Part shown: in pieces, positions 1-8,412 of the stretch
Layout of the letters: the number at the start of each line of letters is the position of its first letter
Position numbering within the stretch: position 1 is the first letter of the stretch
Assembly (NCBI RefSeq): GCF_018531125.1
Contig: NZ_JAHDSY010000011.1
Source: Canibacter zhuwentaonis
GTDB taxonomy: Bacteria > Actinomycetota > Actinomycetes > Actinomycetales > Microbacteriaceae
Direction: 5' to 3' (one strand)
Length of the DNA stretch: 57,229 nucleotides
Notes under the pieces: model-generated
Told to the model about the DNA's origin: nothing
What the model saw: only the letters and a program-made list of their open reading frames with translations
Database searches by the model: none
Made by a program: the position numbers and the translations under genes

Positions 1-420
1 GCAGGTGCTTTATTTTTAGGCGGCTGTTCAGGCTCGAGAGGGTTTGTTTCGTATGCTGATATAAATAAGGAGTACCAGGAATCTGTGGCAAAGCTCAACT
101 GGCCTGCGGGATACACTCCTCCTGAGAGTTTGAGAGAAGACGAAGAGGGGGGTAGCTACCAGCGAGGATTTGGGGACACCGCTGCTTCTACAGCATATGA
201 GTGCGCCTGGTATAAAGAGTGGCTTAAAACATATGCCACCGATGAGCAAGCCGCTAATAACGCGCTAACTCATCTGGATAAAGTGCTAGATATGGGTTAT
301 CTGAGTAAGGAGCGTGCGCATGAGAGCGTGCGTCAACAGGTCAGAAATAACTTAGAAAAAGCAAGGCTTGGTGATCCGTCAGAAATACAATCTTTCGTTA
401 CCGCTAACTGCGGAGGTTAA
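1..420 (+). CDS. Lipoprotein of unknown function (5' end outside window)
   Basis: The reading frame is open from base 1 and stops at 418-420. The first visible residues are hydrophobic and end in LGGC with Cys at 25-27, which is a type II signal-peptide lipobox. The protein is therefore probably exported and lipid-anchored, and the true start lies upstream of the window. A GTG at 85 could look like a start but lies after the lipobox. The mature part, about 130 residues, is hydrophilic and mostly helical, with two later Cys (in YECAW and near the C-terminus, TANCGG) that could form a disulfide. I recognise no family. It converges on the heme oxygenase gene. Confidence is high for a real gene and for the lipoprotein call; function is unknown. 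Confidence 0.75.
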   Translation, partial: AGALFLGGCSGSRGFVSYADINKEYQESVAKLNWPAGYTPPESLREDEEGGSYQRGFGDTAASTAYECAWYKEWLKTYATDEQAANNALTHLDKVLDMGYLSKERAHESVRQQVRNNLEKARLGDPSEIQSFVTANCGG

Positions 421-428
421 TTGAGCGT

Positions 429-470
429 ATAAAATATCTCCGAGAACATATATTCGTGAAGATATTTTAT
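429..470. terminator. AT-rich inverted repeat between convergent genes
   Basis: A perfect 11-bp inverted repeat, ATAAAATATCT at 429-439 and AGATATTTTAT at 460-470, has a 20-nt loop and lies between the two converging genes. It could terminate both transcripts. The stem is AT-rich and therefore not strong. Confidence 0.4.
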
Positions 471-484
471 TTACCGCAGAATCT

Positions 485-1576
485 TTAAGCGTTGGCTTTT
501 TGAGCGGCTAGCTGGTTGAAAACCTCGGTGTTGAAATCGTAAGCTATTCCAACTTCCTGTAAGAACTTTTTGCGCTCTTGTGAGTTCAGCTCGCTACCTA
601 AGCGGTCGAGTTGCGCCCGATACTGCTGCTTAAACTCGTTAAGGTCACCGAGCTCGGCAAACTCGTAAAACGCCACGCCGTTACTTTCTAGACCGTGTTG
701 TGAGCGGATTCGCTTCGCAATCATTTGCCCGCCGGAAAGATCGCCGAGATAGCGGGTGTAGTGGTGAGCGACAATGCCTGCGTGCCATCCGTTGGCTGCG
801 ATTTCGCGGATTCGGGCGGCGTATGCGCTCGATGCCGGCAGTGCCTTGCAGTGCGCTTCCCAATTGGCACCGAGCAGATGTTGCAGGTCGATTTCTAGCG
901 CTTTAATGCGCCGTAGTGCTGGGGTGTCAAAACCGGCGGTTAAAGGATTTTCTGCGAGTTTATCGCTGGCTTTTTCGAGCTCTTTGTAGAGCACATAGTG
1001 CTGCACAACCAGCGCGGTGTAATCGCTCAAGGGGGATATGCCGCGCATAATATCGGTCATAAAATCTGCGCCTTCGCTCTCGCTGTGGTGCGCCCAACTG
1101 CTTTCACGCACAACAACAGAAAACGGTTTTTCTCCCGTTTCGCTGTCGGCGGTACACAAGGGGTGCGGGTTTTTGTGCGGATTGTCACCGTGCGGATTGT
1201 CACCGTGCGGGTGTGATCCGCCGCTATTGTGTTGGTGCGGGTTGCCGCCGTCGTGTTCGTGTGATCCGCTGCCCTGCGCCTTCTCTGCGGGGGTAATGCC
1301 GAACCGCTGCTGCGCGGCGGTGCTGATTTTCACAATTTCTTCACGAATTTGTGGGCGCTCAGTGATCTCTCCACCAGCCCACGGGATTCGCAGCTCGTGC
1401 GTTCCGGCAGAGTCAGTGACCTGCCAGACACCGGCGGAGCCGTCAATATCGGTCATTTTTGCGGTAGTTGCTGCGGGAAAACCGTTAGCCTTTGCGATTA
1501 TTAGACTGTCTTTTTGATGGTCATCGTTCATATGAGCGAGGACTTTGTTTATAATTTCTTTACTAAAATTTGACAC
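485..1576 (-). CDS. hmuO: Heme oxygenase fused to N-terminal DUF2470 domain through a His-rich linker
   Basis: A 363-residue protein in three parts. Residues about 8-92 resemble DUF2470, the small domain of heme-utilisation and pyridoxamine-oxidase-like proteins (MNDDHQKD near the N-terminus). Residues about 101-141 are a linker with ten His, including a duplicated HGDNP unit. Residues about 150-355 are a biliverdin-forming heme oxygenase: a proximal-His region WAHHSESE in which H164 aligns with the HmuO heme ligand, and the distal-helix signature GDLSGGQ. It opens heme to biliverdin, iron and CO in the cytoplasm, probably for iron acquisition. The GTG start is supported by TAAAAT six bases upstream, which implies a leaderless mRNA. 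It is a single-gene unit, divergent from the next lipoprotein. Family assignment is firm; a metal role for the linker is inference. Confidence 0.9.
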   Translation of the reverse strand: MSNFSKEIINKVLAHMNDDHQKDSLIIAKANGFPAATTAKMTDIDGSAGVWQVTDSAGTHELRIPWAGGEITERPQIREEIVKISTAAQQRFGITPAEKAQGSGSHEHDGGNPHQHNSGGSHPHGDNPHGDNPHKNPHPLCTADSETGEKPFSVVVRESSWAHHSESEGADFMTDIMRGISPLSDYTALVVQHYVLYKELEKASDKLAENPLTAGFDTPALRRIKALEIDLQHLLGANWEAHCKALPASSAYAARIREIAANGWHAGIVAHHYTRYLGDLSGGQMIAKRIRSQHGLESNGVAFYEFAELGDLNEFKQQYRAQLDRLGSELNSQERKKFLQEVGIAYDFNTEVFNQLAAQKANA

Positions 1577-1582
1577 GCTCTA

Positions 1583-1588
1583 ATTTTA
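1583..1588 (-). promoter_or_regulatory. -10 element (TAAAAT) of leaderless heme oxygenase promoter
   Basis: On the minus strand TAAAAT is followed by 6 nt and then the GTG start at 1576. Transcription would begin at or next to the start codon. No Shine-Dalgarno sequence is present. Confidence 0.5.
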
Positions 1589-1680
1589 GTGAAGAAGGTA
1601 GGTAAAGCGCATCATCATCAGACGAAGAGCCCTGTGTGGCGCAGCTTTCCGCAGTTGTTGCGCTATGCAGATACGGCGAA

Positions 1681-1704
1681 GTGAGATAAACTTAAGATTC
1701 TCAC
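1681..1704 (+). promoter_or_regulatory. Possible promoter and operator upstream of the lipoprotein gene
   Basis: GTGAGA (1681-1686) and TCTCAC (1699-1704) form a 6-bp dyad with 12-bp spacing. A -10-like TAAACT (1687-1692) lies inside it. A repressor bound to the dyad would cover the -10. No convincing -35 was found. Downstream, a short ATG frame of seven codons (1715-1738) has no visible ribosome site. The regulator is unknown. Confidence 0.3.
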
Positions 1705-1777
1705 ACTTTTATTTATGAAATGGAGCTTTACAAAGTAAAATTGCTGTTGTTAATGCTAAACCTAGAAAGCAGAACTG

Positions 1778-3076
1778 GTGAGCGCTAAAAGCAAAACAAT
1801 GAAAATCGGTCTGACCGTTACAACGGTTGCGCTATTTGCGTTGTCTGGTTGCGCGGGAGAATTTAACGCCGGCAAGGGCGATATAAAAACCGCGAGCGAA
1901 ACCGTTGTTGCCAAAGTTGACGCGGTGGTTGAGCAGGTCATGCAGAGCACCAAATCGACCCAGGCGATTGTGGGAGTTTGGCTGCCCGATGGTAAGGCAT
2001 ACGCGCGCGGATACGGGGAGAATGTGAACTCGAGCACAGCGATCCGCGCCGCAGAAACCACGTCACCAATGATGTGCGCGCTGGTATTAGAGCTTGCCGC
2101 GCGGGGGGAGCTGCAGCTCGACGAGAAAATATCGCAAACCCTGGAGCACGAGAGTGACCTTGAGAATATAACCTATGCGCAGCTGTGCAATGGCACTAGC
2201 GGCATTGCCGACTACCGCGACGCGCTGCGGGAGTACACCGCTAAAAACCCGCAGCGTCCGTGGCAGATAAATGAGATACTGGCGCAGGCTCTGGCTAATT
2301 CGCCGCTGCCGCACGCGGGAGTTAACAGGTATTTAAGCGAGGCGGATAATATTTTGATCGTGAGAGCTGCAAAAATAAAAACCGCCAAGCGCACGCAGAG
2401 TTTATTAAAAGATTATATTTACGGAAAAATCGAGCTAAAAGATACTTTTTACCCGGAAATTTATAATTCAAACAATGAGCTGCCCGAAAATTCATTAAAG
2501 CCGATTGCGTATCCGGGTGGCGTTGCCGAGCCGAACTGCGATGCGGAGCCTGCGCAACTTGAGAGCGTGTCTCCTGCCTTTGTGCCGGGCGGTGCGAGCG
2601 TGACCACCGTGCACGACATTCACAGTTTCTACACGGCGCTGTTTGGTGGCAAGTTTGGCAGGGCGAAAGATTTTGAGGCGCTAAACCAGCCGGCGAGCCT
2701 TGTTAATCCGCCGCGAGATAAAGACGGCAAGGAAACTAGCGCAGTTGAGCCCGTTGCAGAGGGTGAGCTGCCGCACCGTGAAATAGTTTTAGGAGCCACT
2801 AAAGTAGGTCCGCTGCGCGGTCGCGCGGGATGGCTGCCGGGCACTATTTCTGCTGCCTACACCGATCCGGCAACCGGGTTCACAATGGTTATCGCGCTCA
2901 ACAACTCGAGTGCGGGGGCGGATGCGGCGGATGCGGCTCTGCTCAAACTGGCAGCTGAGCTGGTGCCGGAATCGCAGGTTGCTGTGCCGTGGAGCGTTGA
3001 TGCGGCAGATCGCGCGTTGCAGCAGAAGGCTGTTTGTGTTCCTGCCGCGGTGGAGGAAGCGGACGAGGAAGAGTAG
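1778..3076 (+). CDS. Beta-lactamase/PBP-fold lipoprotein, catalytic motif lost
   Basis: A 432-residue exported lipoprotein: a signal peptide followed by the lipobox ALSGC with Cys25. The body follows the class C beta-lactamase/serine hydrolase (Pfam Beta-lactamase) layout: the segment ending LELAARGELQLDEKI, then NGTSGIADY (normally HTSG), then a later glycine-rich GWLPG motif. At the position of the nucleophile motif S-x-x-K it reads ETTS (E93 to S96), so both the Ser and the Lys are missing. The usual Y-x-N motif is also not recognisable. It is probably a non-catalytic, possibly substrate-binding relative on the outer face of the membrane. The C-terminus is acidic. The GTG at 1778 gives a suitable signal-peptide n-region; ATG at 1799 is an alternative start. 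The fold call is moderate to high; loss of activity is inferred from sequence. Confidence 0.75.
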   Translation: MSAKSKTMKIGLTVTTVALFALSGCAGEFNAGKGDIKTASETVVAKVDAVVEQVMQSTKSTQAIVGVWLPDGKAYARGYGENVNSSTAIRAAETTSPMMCALVLELAARGELQLDEKISQTLEHESDLENITYAQLCNGTSGIADYRDALREYTAKNPQRPWQINEILAQALANSPLPHAGVNRYLSEADNILIVRAAKIKTAKRTQSLLKDYIYGKIELKDTFYPEIYNSNNELPENSLKPIAYPGGVAEPNCDAEPAQLESVSPAFVPGGASVTTVHDIHSFYTALFGGKFGRAKDFEALNQPASLVNPPRDKDGKETSAVEPVAEGELPHREIVLGATKVGPLRGRAGWLPGTISAAYTDPATGFTMVIALNNSSAGADAADAALLKLAAELVPESQVAVPWSVDAADRALQQKAVCVPAAVEEADEEE

Positions 3077-3087
3077 CGTACTTGAGA

Positions 3088-3990
3088 ATGCGCATTGCCA
3101 CCTGGAACGTTAATTCTATTCGCACAAGAGCCGATAGGGTTATTGATTTTTTGCGCCGCGCCGATATTGATGTGCTTGCGATGCAGGAGATAAAGTGTCG
3201 GCCTGAGCAGTTTCCGATGGATAAGTTTGAGGCGGCGGGCTATCAAGTAGTTGCGCACGGTTTCAACCAGTGGAACGGTGTTGCTTTTGCGAGCCGGTAC
3301 GAGATGAGCGAAATTACGCGCGCGTTTGCGGGGCAGCCGGGTTTTGGCGTGCCCGTTAAAGGGCAGGAGCATTGTCAGCTGACGGGCTTAAACGGGTTGC
3401 CGCAGGAAGCTCGCGCGCTCGGGGTGAGCGTTGAGGGTGTGCGCCTTTGGAGCCTGTACGTGCCCAACGGTCGCAGCCTGGATAATCCGCACTATGCGTA
3501 TAAATTAGAGTGGCTTGCTAAACTGCGTGAGCACACAAAAATCTGGTTGCGGGAGAATCCTGCCGTGCCGCTGGCTTTGATGGGCGATTTTAATATTGCG
3601 CCTTGGTCGCAGGATATGGGCGATCCGTCTTTTGTTGAGGGCGTAAGCACCCACGTGTCAGAGGCTGAAAGGGCTGAATTTGCGCGTTTTACCGAGTTTT
3701 TAACCGATGTTACGCGAGCCGATAACCCGCAGGGATACACGTTTTGGGATTATCAGCAGAACAAGTTTGATCGTAATCTTGGAATGCGGATTGATTTTAT
3801 TTTAGGCTCTGCCGAGTTTAGCGGCGCTGTCACCGGGTCAGAAATTGTGCGCGATGAGCGGATTTTAGAGAGCGGATCGCACCCCGAGATTAAGCCTAGC
3901 GATCATGTTCCGGTTGTGTGCGACCTGAACCTGGAGTTGCTAGAGAGCGCATGGGGTGACGATGACGCCGATATGCCGATGATTTTTTAG
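3088..3990 (+). CDS. xthA: Exodeoxyribonuclease III
   Basis: A 300-residue Mg-dependent AP endonuclease/3'-5' exonuclease of the EEP superfamily, acting in base-excision repair. Hallmarks are N7 in the opening TWNVNSIR, metal ligand E34 in AMQEIKC, Y124 in SLYVPNG, D167/N169 in MGDFNIAP, the RIDFIL segment, and the catalytic D272-H273 in SDHVP. ATG at 3088 is chosen because homology begins exactly there; upstream in-frame codons overlap the preceding gene. It lies 11 bp after the lipoprotein gene and may be co-transcribed, though the functions are unrelated. The assignment is secure. Confidence 0.95.
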   Translation: MRIATWNVNSIRTRADRVIDFLRRADIDVLAMQEIKCRPEQFPMDKFEAAGYQVVAHGFNQWNGVAFASRYEMSEITRAFAGQPGFGVPVKGQEHCQLTGLNGLPQEARALGVSVEGVRLWSLYVPNGRSLDNPHYAYKLEWLAKLREHTKIWLRENPAVPLALMGDFNIAPWSQDMGDPSFVEGVSTHVSEAERAEFARFTEFLTDVTRADNPQGYTFWDYQQNKFDRNLGMRIDFILGSAEFSGAVTGSEIVRDERILESGSHPEIKPSDHVPVVCDLNLELLESAWGDDDADMPMIF

Positions 3991-4076
3991 CCTGTGCTCG
4001 GGTTCTCTAGTTTTGCTGTGTTTTATGGTTTTTTATTGCGCTTTTGGACTGTGATTTTCGGTTGTTGCGTGAGTTT

Positions 4077-4382
4077 TCAGTTCCCCTGATTTTGTTGGAA
4101 CTCATCTTGCTCCATGACGCTGTCTTCAAATCCGCTGTCCGTTGTGTGCGAGTTACTGCGCCATTCTGCAATGCCGGCCGCGGCACGGTGGCGCAGTTTT
4201 GATAGGAAGAGCACCGAGAGGGACAGTGAAATTAAGGCAGAGCAGGCAACCGCGAAGAAAATTCCCCAGTTAAGACCTACCAGCATATGGCGCGGCAATA
4301 GCAGCAAAATTAGCGCCAGCGGAACAGCAAAAAATAATAGTCTGTAAAATGTGTAAAGAAGCCATGCTTTTTTTGCGCTCAT
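4077..4382 (-). CDS. DUF4229 family small membrane protein
   Basis: 101 residues. Two transmembrane helices lie at about 10-28 and 35-60, followed by a basic stretch (SKLRHRAA) and an acidic, Gln-rich tail. This matches DUF4229, a small actinobacterial membrane protein often near menaquinone genes, as here, where menD is close by. Function is unknown. The ATG at 4382 is preceded by TAGGCT seven bases upstream, pointing to a leaderless mRNA. It is divergent from the PLDc_N gene. Confidence 0.75.
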   Translation of the reverse strand: MSAKKAWLLYTFYRLLFFAVPLALILLLLPRHMLVGLNWGIFFAVACSALISLSLSVLFLSKLRHRAAAGIAEWRSNSHTTDSGFEDSVMEQDEFQQNQGN

Positions 4383-4389
4383 ATAATTC

Positions 4390-4395
4390 AGCCTA
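4390..4395 (-). promoter_or_regulatory. -10 element (TAGGCT) of leaderless DUF4229 promoter
   Basis: On the minus strand TAGGCT sits 7 nt before the ATG at 4382. There is no Shine-Dalgarno sequence. Confidence 0.4.
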
Positions 4396-4442
4396 GCTCA
4401 ACGAATCCCCATTTTGCCTGAAAATCATAAGAATAAAACGGG

Positions 4443-4448
4443 TACAAT
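4443..4448 (+). promoter_or_regulatory. -10 element (TACAAT) of leaderless PLDc_N promoter
   Basis: TACAAT ends 7 nt before the ATG at 4456. This supports that start over the TTG at 4414, which would place the promoter inside the coding region. Confidence 0.45.
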
Positions 4449-4455
4449 CTTTTAT

Positions 4456-4974
4456 ATGGTGCGTTTATTTCTAATCTTGGGAGTTCTGGCGTTTGCTGTG
4501 GCGCTGTACACGGCTGTTGACGTGCTGCTTACAAATAACGCCAGAATTAAAGTTTTTCCTAAACCCGCGTGGGTTGCGCTGGCTTTAATACCGGTGATTG
4601 GTGCTGTGCTCTGGTTTTCTCTTGGCAAAGATATGAATGACGACGCGAATTCGGGAACTGGCGGATTTATGCCCTCAGGAAGAAATGGGGAGGGTGCTCT
4701 TGGGAGTGCCGCTGAAAGCCCAAAAAGGCGGTTGGAGAGCGATTCTGACGAGCGAATTCGCAGTCTTGAAGAGCGGCTGCGGCAGCTTGAGGAAGAAGAG
4801 TTTAATATGCCAGGGTTTAGTGTTAATGCCACTGGTGGCAGAGAGCCGCAGAGCCTGCCTGAAGTGGGTGATTTTAACGCTGCAGCTGCGAGCGATTCGG
4901 GTGCGGTCGGTGCTGGTGATTCTGGTGTGGCGGATGAGACAGGCGCGACAGATAATCCTGACTCAAAGGATTAG
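4456..4974 (+). CDS. PLDc_N domain membrane protein
   Basis: 172 residues from the ATG at 4456. Two membrane helices flank the motif FPKPAWVALALIPVIGAVLW and the segment ends with a Trp-Phe/Leu-Gly pattern. This is the phospholipase D N-terminal (PLDc_N) two-helix module, here without any PLD catalytic domain. A cytoplasmic tail follows: a short coiled-coil-like segment rich in Glu/Arg (RSLEERLRQLEEEE) and an Ala/Gly/Asp low-complexity end. Stand-alone PLDc_N proteins are common next to menaquinone genes in actinobacteria; no activity is established. It stops 3 bp before the menD start, so the two are probably one transcript. Confidence 0.75.
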   Translation: MVRLFLILGVLAFAVALYTAVDVLLTNNARIKVFPKPAWVALALIPVIGAVLWFSLGKDMNDDANSGTGGFMPSGRNGEGALGSAAESPKRRLESDSDERIRSLEERLRQLEEEEFNMPGFSVNATGGREPQSLPEVGDFNAAAASDSGAVGAGDSGVADETGATDNPDSKD

Positions 4975-4977
4975 CGC

Positions 4978-6978
4978 TTGCACAAGCCCGTTAATGTTCC
5001 AGCGAGTGTTATCGCCGCGGCAATCGTTGAAACGCTTGTGCGTGCGGGAGTGCGTCACTTTGTTGTTTCGCCAGGATCGCGCTCGCAGGCGCTGGCGCTC
5101 GAAATTGCACGGCGAGAGCAGCGTGAGGAGCTGCGCCTGCACGTGCGAGTTGATGAGCGATCGGCGGCTTTTTTTGCGCTCGGCATTGGCAGGGCGAGTG
5201 GTGTTGCCGCAGCAGTGCTGGTGACCAGCGGCACTGCCGTTGCAAATCTCGCGCCGGCCGTTATGGAGGCGCACGCGGCAAGAGTGCCGTTGTTTTTGGT
5301 GACAGCGGATCGCCCTCCCGAGTTGCACGGTATCAGGGCGAGCCAGACGATTAAACAAAGCACTGTTTTTGCGGATTTTTTAAGGGACTGTGAAGACTAT
5401 GTCGCGCCGCGAACCGTTGATTTTGCCGGTATTGATGCGGGTGCTGGTGTTGGAGTGGGTGTCGGTGCTGATGCCGCTGATACTAGTGTTGATGTTTGTG
5501 CTGATGGTGTTGAAAGTGGTGCTGGCGCGGGTGATGGCGGTGCTGGCGTGCGCAATGGTGACGGCGAGTTGTCGCGTTTGTGCGCGCGAGTTGCGGCGCT
5601 TTACAAAAAAACCGGCGGTCAGTTTAACGGAGAAGCTGGCGGTCCGGTGCAGTTAAATGTGCGGTTGCGAGATCCGCTGTCGTCAGATTTAACGGACGCG
5701 GCGCAGCGGTTCGTGCGCGAGTGCGCGAGTGACGCGGTGTGTGATGCGCAGAGCGCGGAGTTTTCCACGACGTGCATAAATGAGTGCGTGAGTGGTGCTG
5801 CGGGCGCTAGTGTTAGCCGTGATACAGGAGAAAAATGGAACGGCGCAGCAGAGGAAAGTGCAAGTTGCGAGGCGGGCATATATGGCGCGGCACTTGAATA
5901 TATTTTGCACAGTGACAAACGCACCGTGATTGTTGCGGGCAGCGGTGCGGGCACGCGGGCGAGTGAATTTGCGCACAGCGCGCATTTGCCCCTGCTTGCG
6001 GAGGTTGTGAGCGGTGCACGCATTGGTACGGAGAGCATTAAGCACTACCAAGAACTTTTGGCAGATCCCGAAACAACAGAGCTAATTGAGCGCGTTGTTA
6101 TTTTCGGGCATCCCACACTAACGCGCGAGGTGAATGCGCTTGCGCAAAATACGGCTATCGAGATTATCGTTGTTGATGCGCACACCTCGGAAAATTACGC
6201 GGCAAACAACGCAAGAGTTGTGCGCAGTGTAGCACTCGCGCGGGATTACGATCCGCTTGCAAATCATCGCTGGTTGGGAATGTGGATTGCAGCGGATCAC
6301 GCGTTTGATGTTTCATGTGAAACAATCCACGAGCCGCAGGTGGAGCTGGTGCGCGCCAGAGGATATAAAGAGCTGAGCCAGTATGCGCGGCAGGAGCTGG
6401 CGGCGGCGCGGACGCCGATTACTCGGGATATGCTGGCGCGGGATATTTGGCAGGCTTCGTGGCCGCACGACAAACTGTTTGTGGCGGCATCTAGAATGGT
6501 GCGGCATCTTGACAGGGTGGCAGCTTCGCGCCCCGTTAGAGTGTACTCAAACCGCGGAGTTGCGGGAATTGACGGCACTGTGAGCACGGCTTTGGGAGTT
6601 GCCGCTGTGACAGAACAGCGGTCTGTTGGTGCGGCGCTTGGAATTACCAGGGTTTTACTGGGAGATCTTGCCCTGCTGCACGACGCGAACGCGCTGGCGC
6701 TAACGCCGGGGGAGGCTTTGCCAAGAGTACAGATTTTTGTTGTGAACGATTCCGGGGGAACTATTTTTGACTCACTGGAGGTTAAAAATACCGCTGCGGC
6801 GGATATTTTCGAGCGGGTTATGCGCACCCCGCAGCAGCTGGGTGTTAAAAATTTAGCGGCGTCTTTTGAGTGGGACTATCGCGAAATAAAAACGCGTGGT
6901 GAGCTTGCCGCCGCGCTAATTAGCGCCCCTAAGCTGCCGCAGATAGTAGAAGTTAAAATACTGCCGGCGCAGAACTGA
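4978..6978 (+). CDS. menD: MenD, SEPHCHC synthase of menaquinone biosynthesis
   Basis: A thiamine-diphosphate enzyme that adds a succinic semialdehyde unit from 2-oxoglutarate to isochorismate. The N-terminus carries the typical FVVSPGSRSQALALE, followed by LVTSGTAVANLAPAVMEA and LFLVTADRPPELHG, and near the C-terminus NRGVAGIDG with GDLALLHD. It has 666 residues against roughly 550-580 in most relatives. The excess lies in a Gly/Ala/Val/Asp tract (residues about 150-198, DNA about 5425-5575) and in a second Cys/Ala-rich stretch (about 262-300), both between conserved blocks. The TTG start at 4978 has AAAGGA 7 nt upstream. menF converges on it from downstream. Confidence 0.93.
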   Translation: MHKPVNVPASVIAAAIVETLVRAGVRHFVVSPGSRSQALALEIARREQREELRLHVRVDERSAAFFALGIGRASGVAAAVLVTSGTAVANLAPAVMEAHAARVPLFLVTADRPPELHGIRASQTIKQSTVFADFLRDCEDYVAPRTVDFAGIDAGAGVGVGVGADAADTSVDVCADGVESGAGAGDGGAGVRNGDGELSRLCARVAALYKKTGGQFNGEAGGPVQLNVRLRDPLSSDLTDAAQRFVRECASDAVCDAQSAEFSTTCINECVSGAAGASVSRDTGEKWNGAAEESASCEAGIYGAALEYILHSDKRTVIVAGSGAGTRASEFAHSAHLPLLAEVVSGARIGTESIKHYQELLADPETTELIERVVIFGHPTLTREVNALAQNTAIEIIVVDAHTSENYAANNARVVRSVALARDYDPLANHRWLGMWIAADHAFDVSCETIHEPQVELVRARGYKELSQYARQELAAARTPITRDMLARDIWQASWPHDKLFVAASRMVRHLDRVAASRPVRVYSNRGVAGIDGTVSTALGVAAVTEQRSVGAALGITRVLLGDLALLHDANALALTPGEALPRVQIFVVNDSGGTIFDSLEVKNTAAADIFERVMRTPQQLGVKNLAASFEWDYREIKTRGELAAALISAPKLPQIVEVKILPAQN

Positions 6979-7041
6979 GCGCTCGGGTGAGTGCCTAAGC
7001 ACGTGAATATCTAAATGCGTGAAGACTTGAAGCCTGAGCAC

Positions 7042-8319
7042 CTAAGCGTTCTTTAGAGCCTGACTGATCGGAACCATTTTCACGGTGGTTTCGGCGAGCT
7101 CGGCAAAAATATCAGAGCCGGCAACTAATCCGCCGCCCGCAGTTGCGGTGATTTGTGCGCCGCCTGCCGTGCTGTGCACCTGCGCGCACCGCAGCCCGAG
7201 CGCCCATTCCCCGTCGCCGTGTTGGTTGATCCAACCCACCGCGCCAGCGTAACGCGCCCGGTCAAAATCTTCAATTTCGCCAATAAGCCGCACTGCCGCG
7301 GCGGTTGGTGTGCCAGCGACCGCAGCGGTTGGGTGCATCGCCGCGAGCAGATCCAGGCTGTTGTAGCACGGCTTAATTTTGGCGCGAATATTGGTTGCGC
7401 GGTGCAGTACGTTCGGCAGCTCGATTACCAGCGGATCGCGATTCCAGCTTATTTCATCAACCAGTGGAGCAAGGGCGTTAATCACGCTTTGGGTGGCAAA
7501 ATCGTGCTCTTTGTTGATTCGGGGGCTTGTTTTCAAGATATCGCCAGCGGCGCTGTTTGCGAGCGGATCTTCCGGGTTAAAGCGGACGGTCCCCGCGAGC
7601 ACGCGGGAAGCGAAACTGCGATCTGTGCTGCGCACAATCGTTTCGGGAGTTGCCCCGAAAAATCCGTCAATCGCGAACGTTGTGCAGTTGCGATAATTGC
7701 GCCAGAGCCACTTAAGCGGCGCTCGCAGATCCGCTCCGACCGGAAGAGCTGCGCTGGTTTGCCTGGCGAGCACAATTTTTTTAAGCTCCCCGGAGTCAAT
7801 CGTTGCCAGTGCGCGCCGCGCTTTTGCGAGATAGTCGCTGGTTTCTGCCTGATTCGGGTCGTGTTGCAGGGCGACTTCCTGCCAGGGCACAAGTGGCGTG
7901 GGCTGTGGAATCAGATTGTCTGCAGAGTTTGCGCCACGCTCTGTGACGGTGGTTTTGAAATACCGCCCCTGATACTCGCCAAAAATAACCTGGGGCACAA
8001 TTAAAACCGAGTTAGTTGCGCTCGCACCGGCAAAAGTTATTGCGCCGTACGAGGTGAGACCGCTGTGCGGGGCGTTCACGAAATCGTGTATTTGAGCGGC
8101 GCGCACAAGCTCTTGCCACTTGCTGTTGAGCTGGGTGATCCGCTCGTCACCGCTCGCGGTGAGCCTTACAATCTCACCAACTCCCACAGCGCTTAAATTT
8201 GCCTGCAGCCACATCAGCGGGTGCGTGCTATCTGCGTAGCAGAGCAGGTCGCGTTTGTTGCACCAGTTGCTCTTAACTATAAGCTGTTTGGCGACCAATA
8301 TACTCGAAGTTTCTTCCAA
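7042..8319 (-). CDS. menF: Isochorismate synthase
   Basis: 425 residues of the chorismate-binding family (isochorismate synthase/anthranilate synthase component I). It converts chorismate to isochorismate, feeding MenD. C-terminal hallmarks are AMHPTAAVAGTPTAAAVRLI, ARYAGAVGWINQHGDGEWALGLR and AGGGLVAGSDIFAELAETTVKM; IVLARQ lies mid-protein. The start is uncertain. The TTG at 8319 gives the longest frame, but recognisable homology (NWCNKRDLLCYADSTHPLMW) begins about residue 18, and a second in-frame TTG lies seven codons in. It is convergent with menD and divergent from ubiE, so all four menaquinone genes here sit within 6 kb. Confidence 0.92.
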   Translation of the reverse strand: MEETSSILVAKQLIVKSNWCNKRDLLCYADSTHPLMWLQANLSAVGVGEIVRLTASGDERITQLNSKWQELVRAAQIHDFVNAPHSGLTSYGAITFAGASATNSVLIVPQVIFGEYQGRYFKTTVTERGANSADNLIPQPTPLVPWQEVALQHDPNQAETSDYLAKARRALATIDSGELKKIVLARQTSAALPVGADLRAPLKWLWRNYRNCTTFAIDGFFGATPETIVRSTDRSFASRVLAGTVRFNPEDPLANSAAGDILKTSPRINKEHDFATQSVINALAPLVDEISWNRDPLVIELPNVLHRATNIRAKIKPCYNSLDLLAAMHPTAAVAGTPTAAAVRLIGEIEDFDRARYAGAVGWINQHGDGEWALGLRCAQVHSTAGGAQITATAGGGLVAGSDIFAELAETTVKMVPISQALKNA

Positions 8320-8412
8320 CTAAAATCTGTTGTCGACTAATTAAATACCGTTTGCGCGTATAAGTTTACCCGCCGCCGCTTAATTTTGCTGCAAAAATAC
8401 AGTCCGGCAGAG

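Noticed and set aside
6979..7041. Imperfect repeats between menD and menF (TGAG-TGCCTAAGC and TGAGCACCTAAGC)
   Set aside because: Short and imperfect; no stable hairpin or recognised site.
7153..8004. Long open frame (283 codons) on the plus strand opposite menF
   Set aside because: It lies wholly antisense to a well-supported gene, has no domain or ribosome site, and reflects codon bias.
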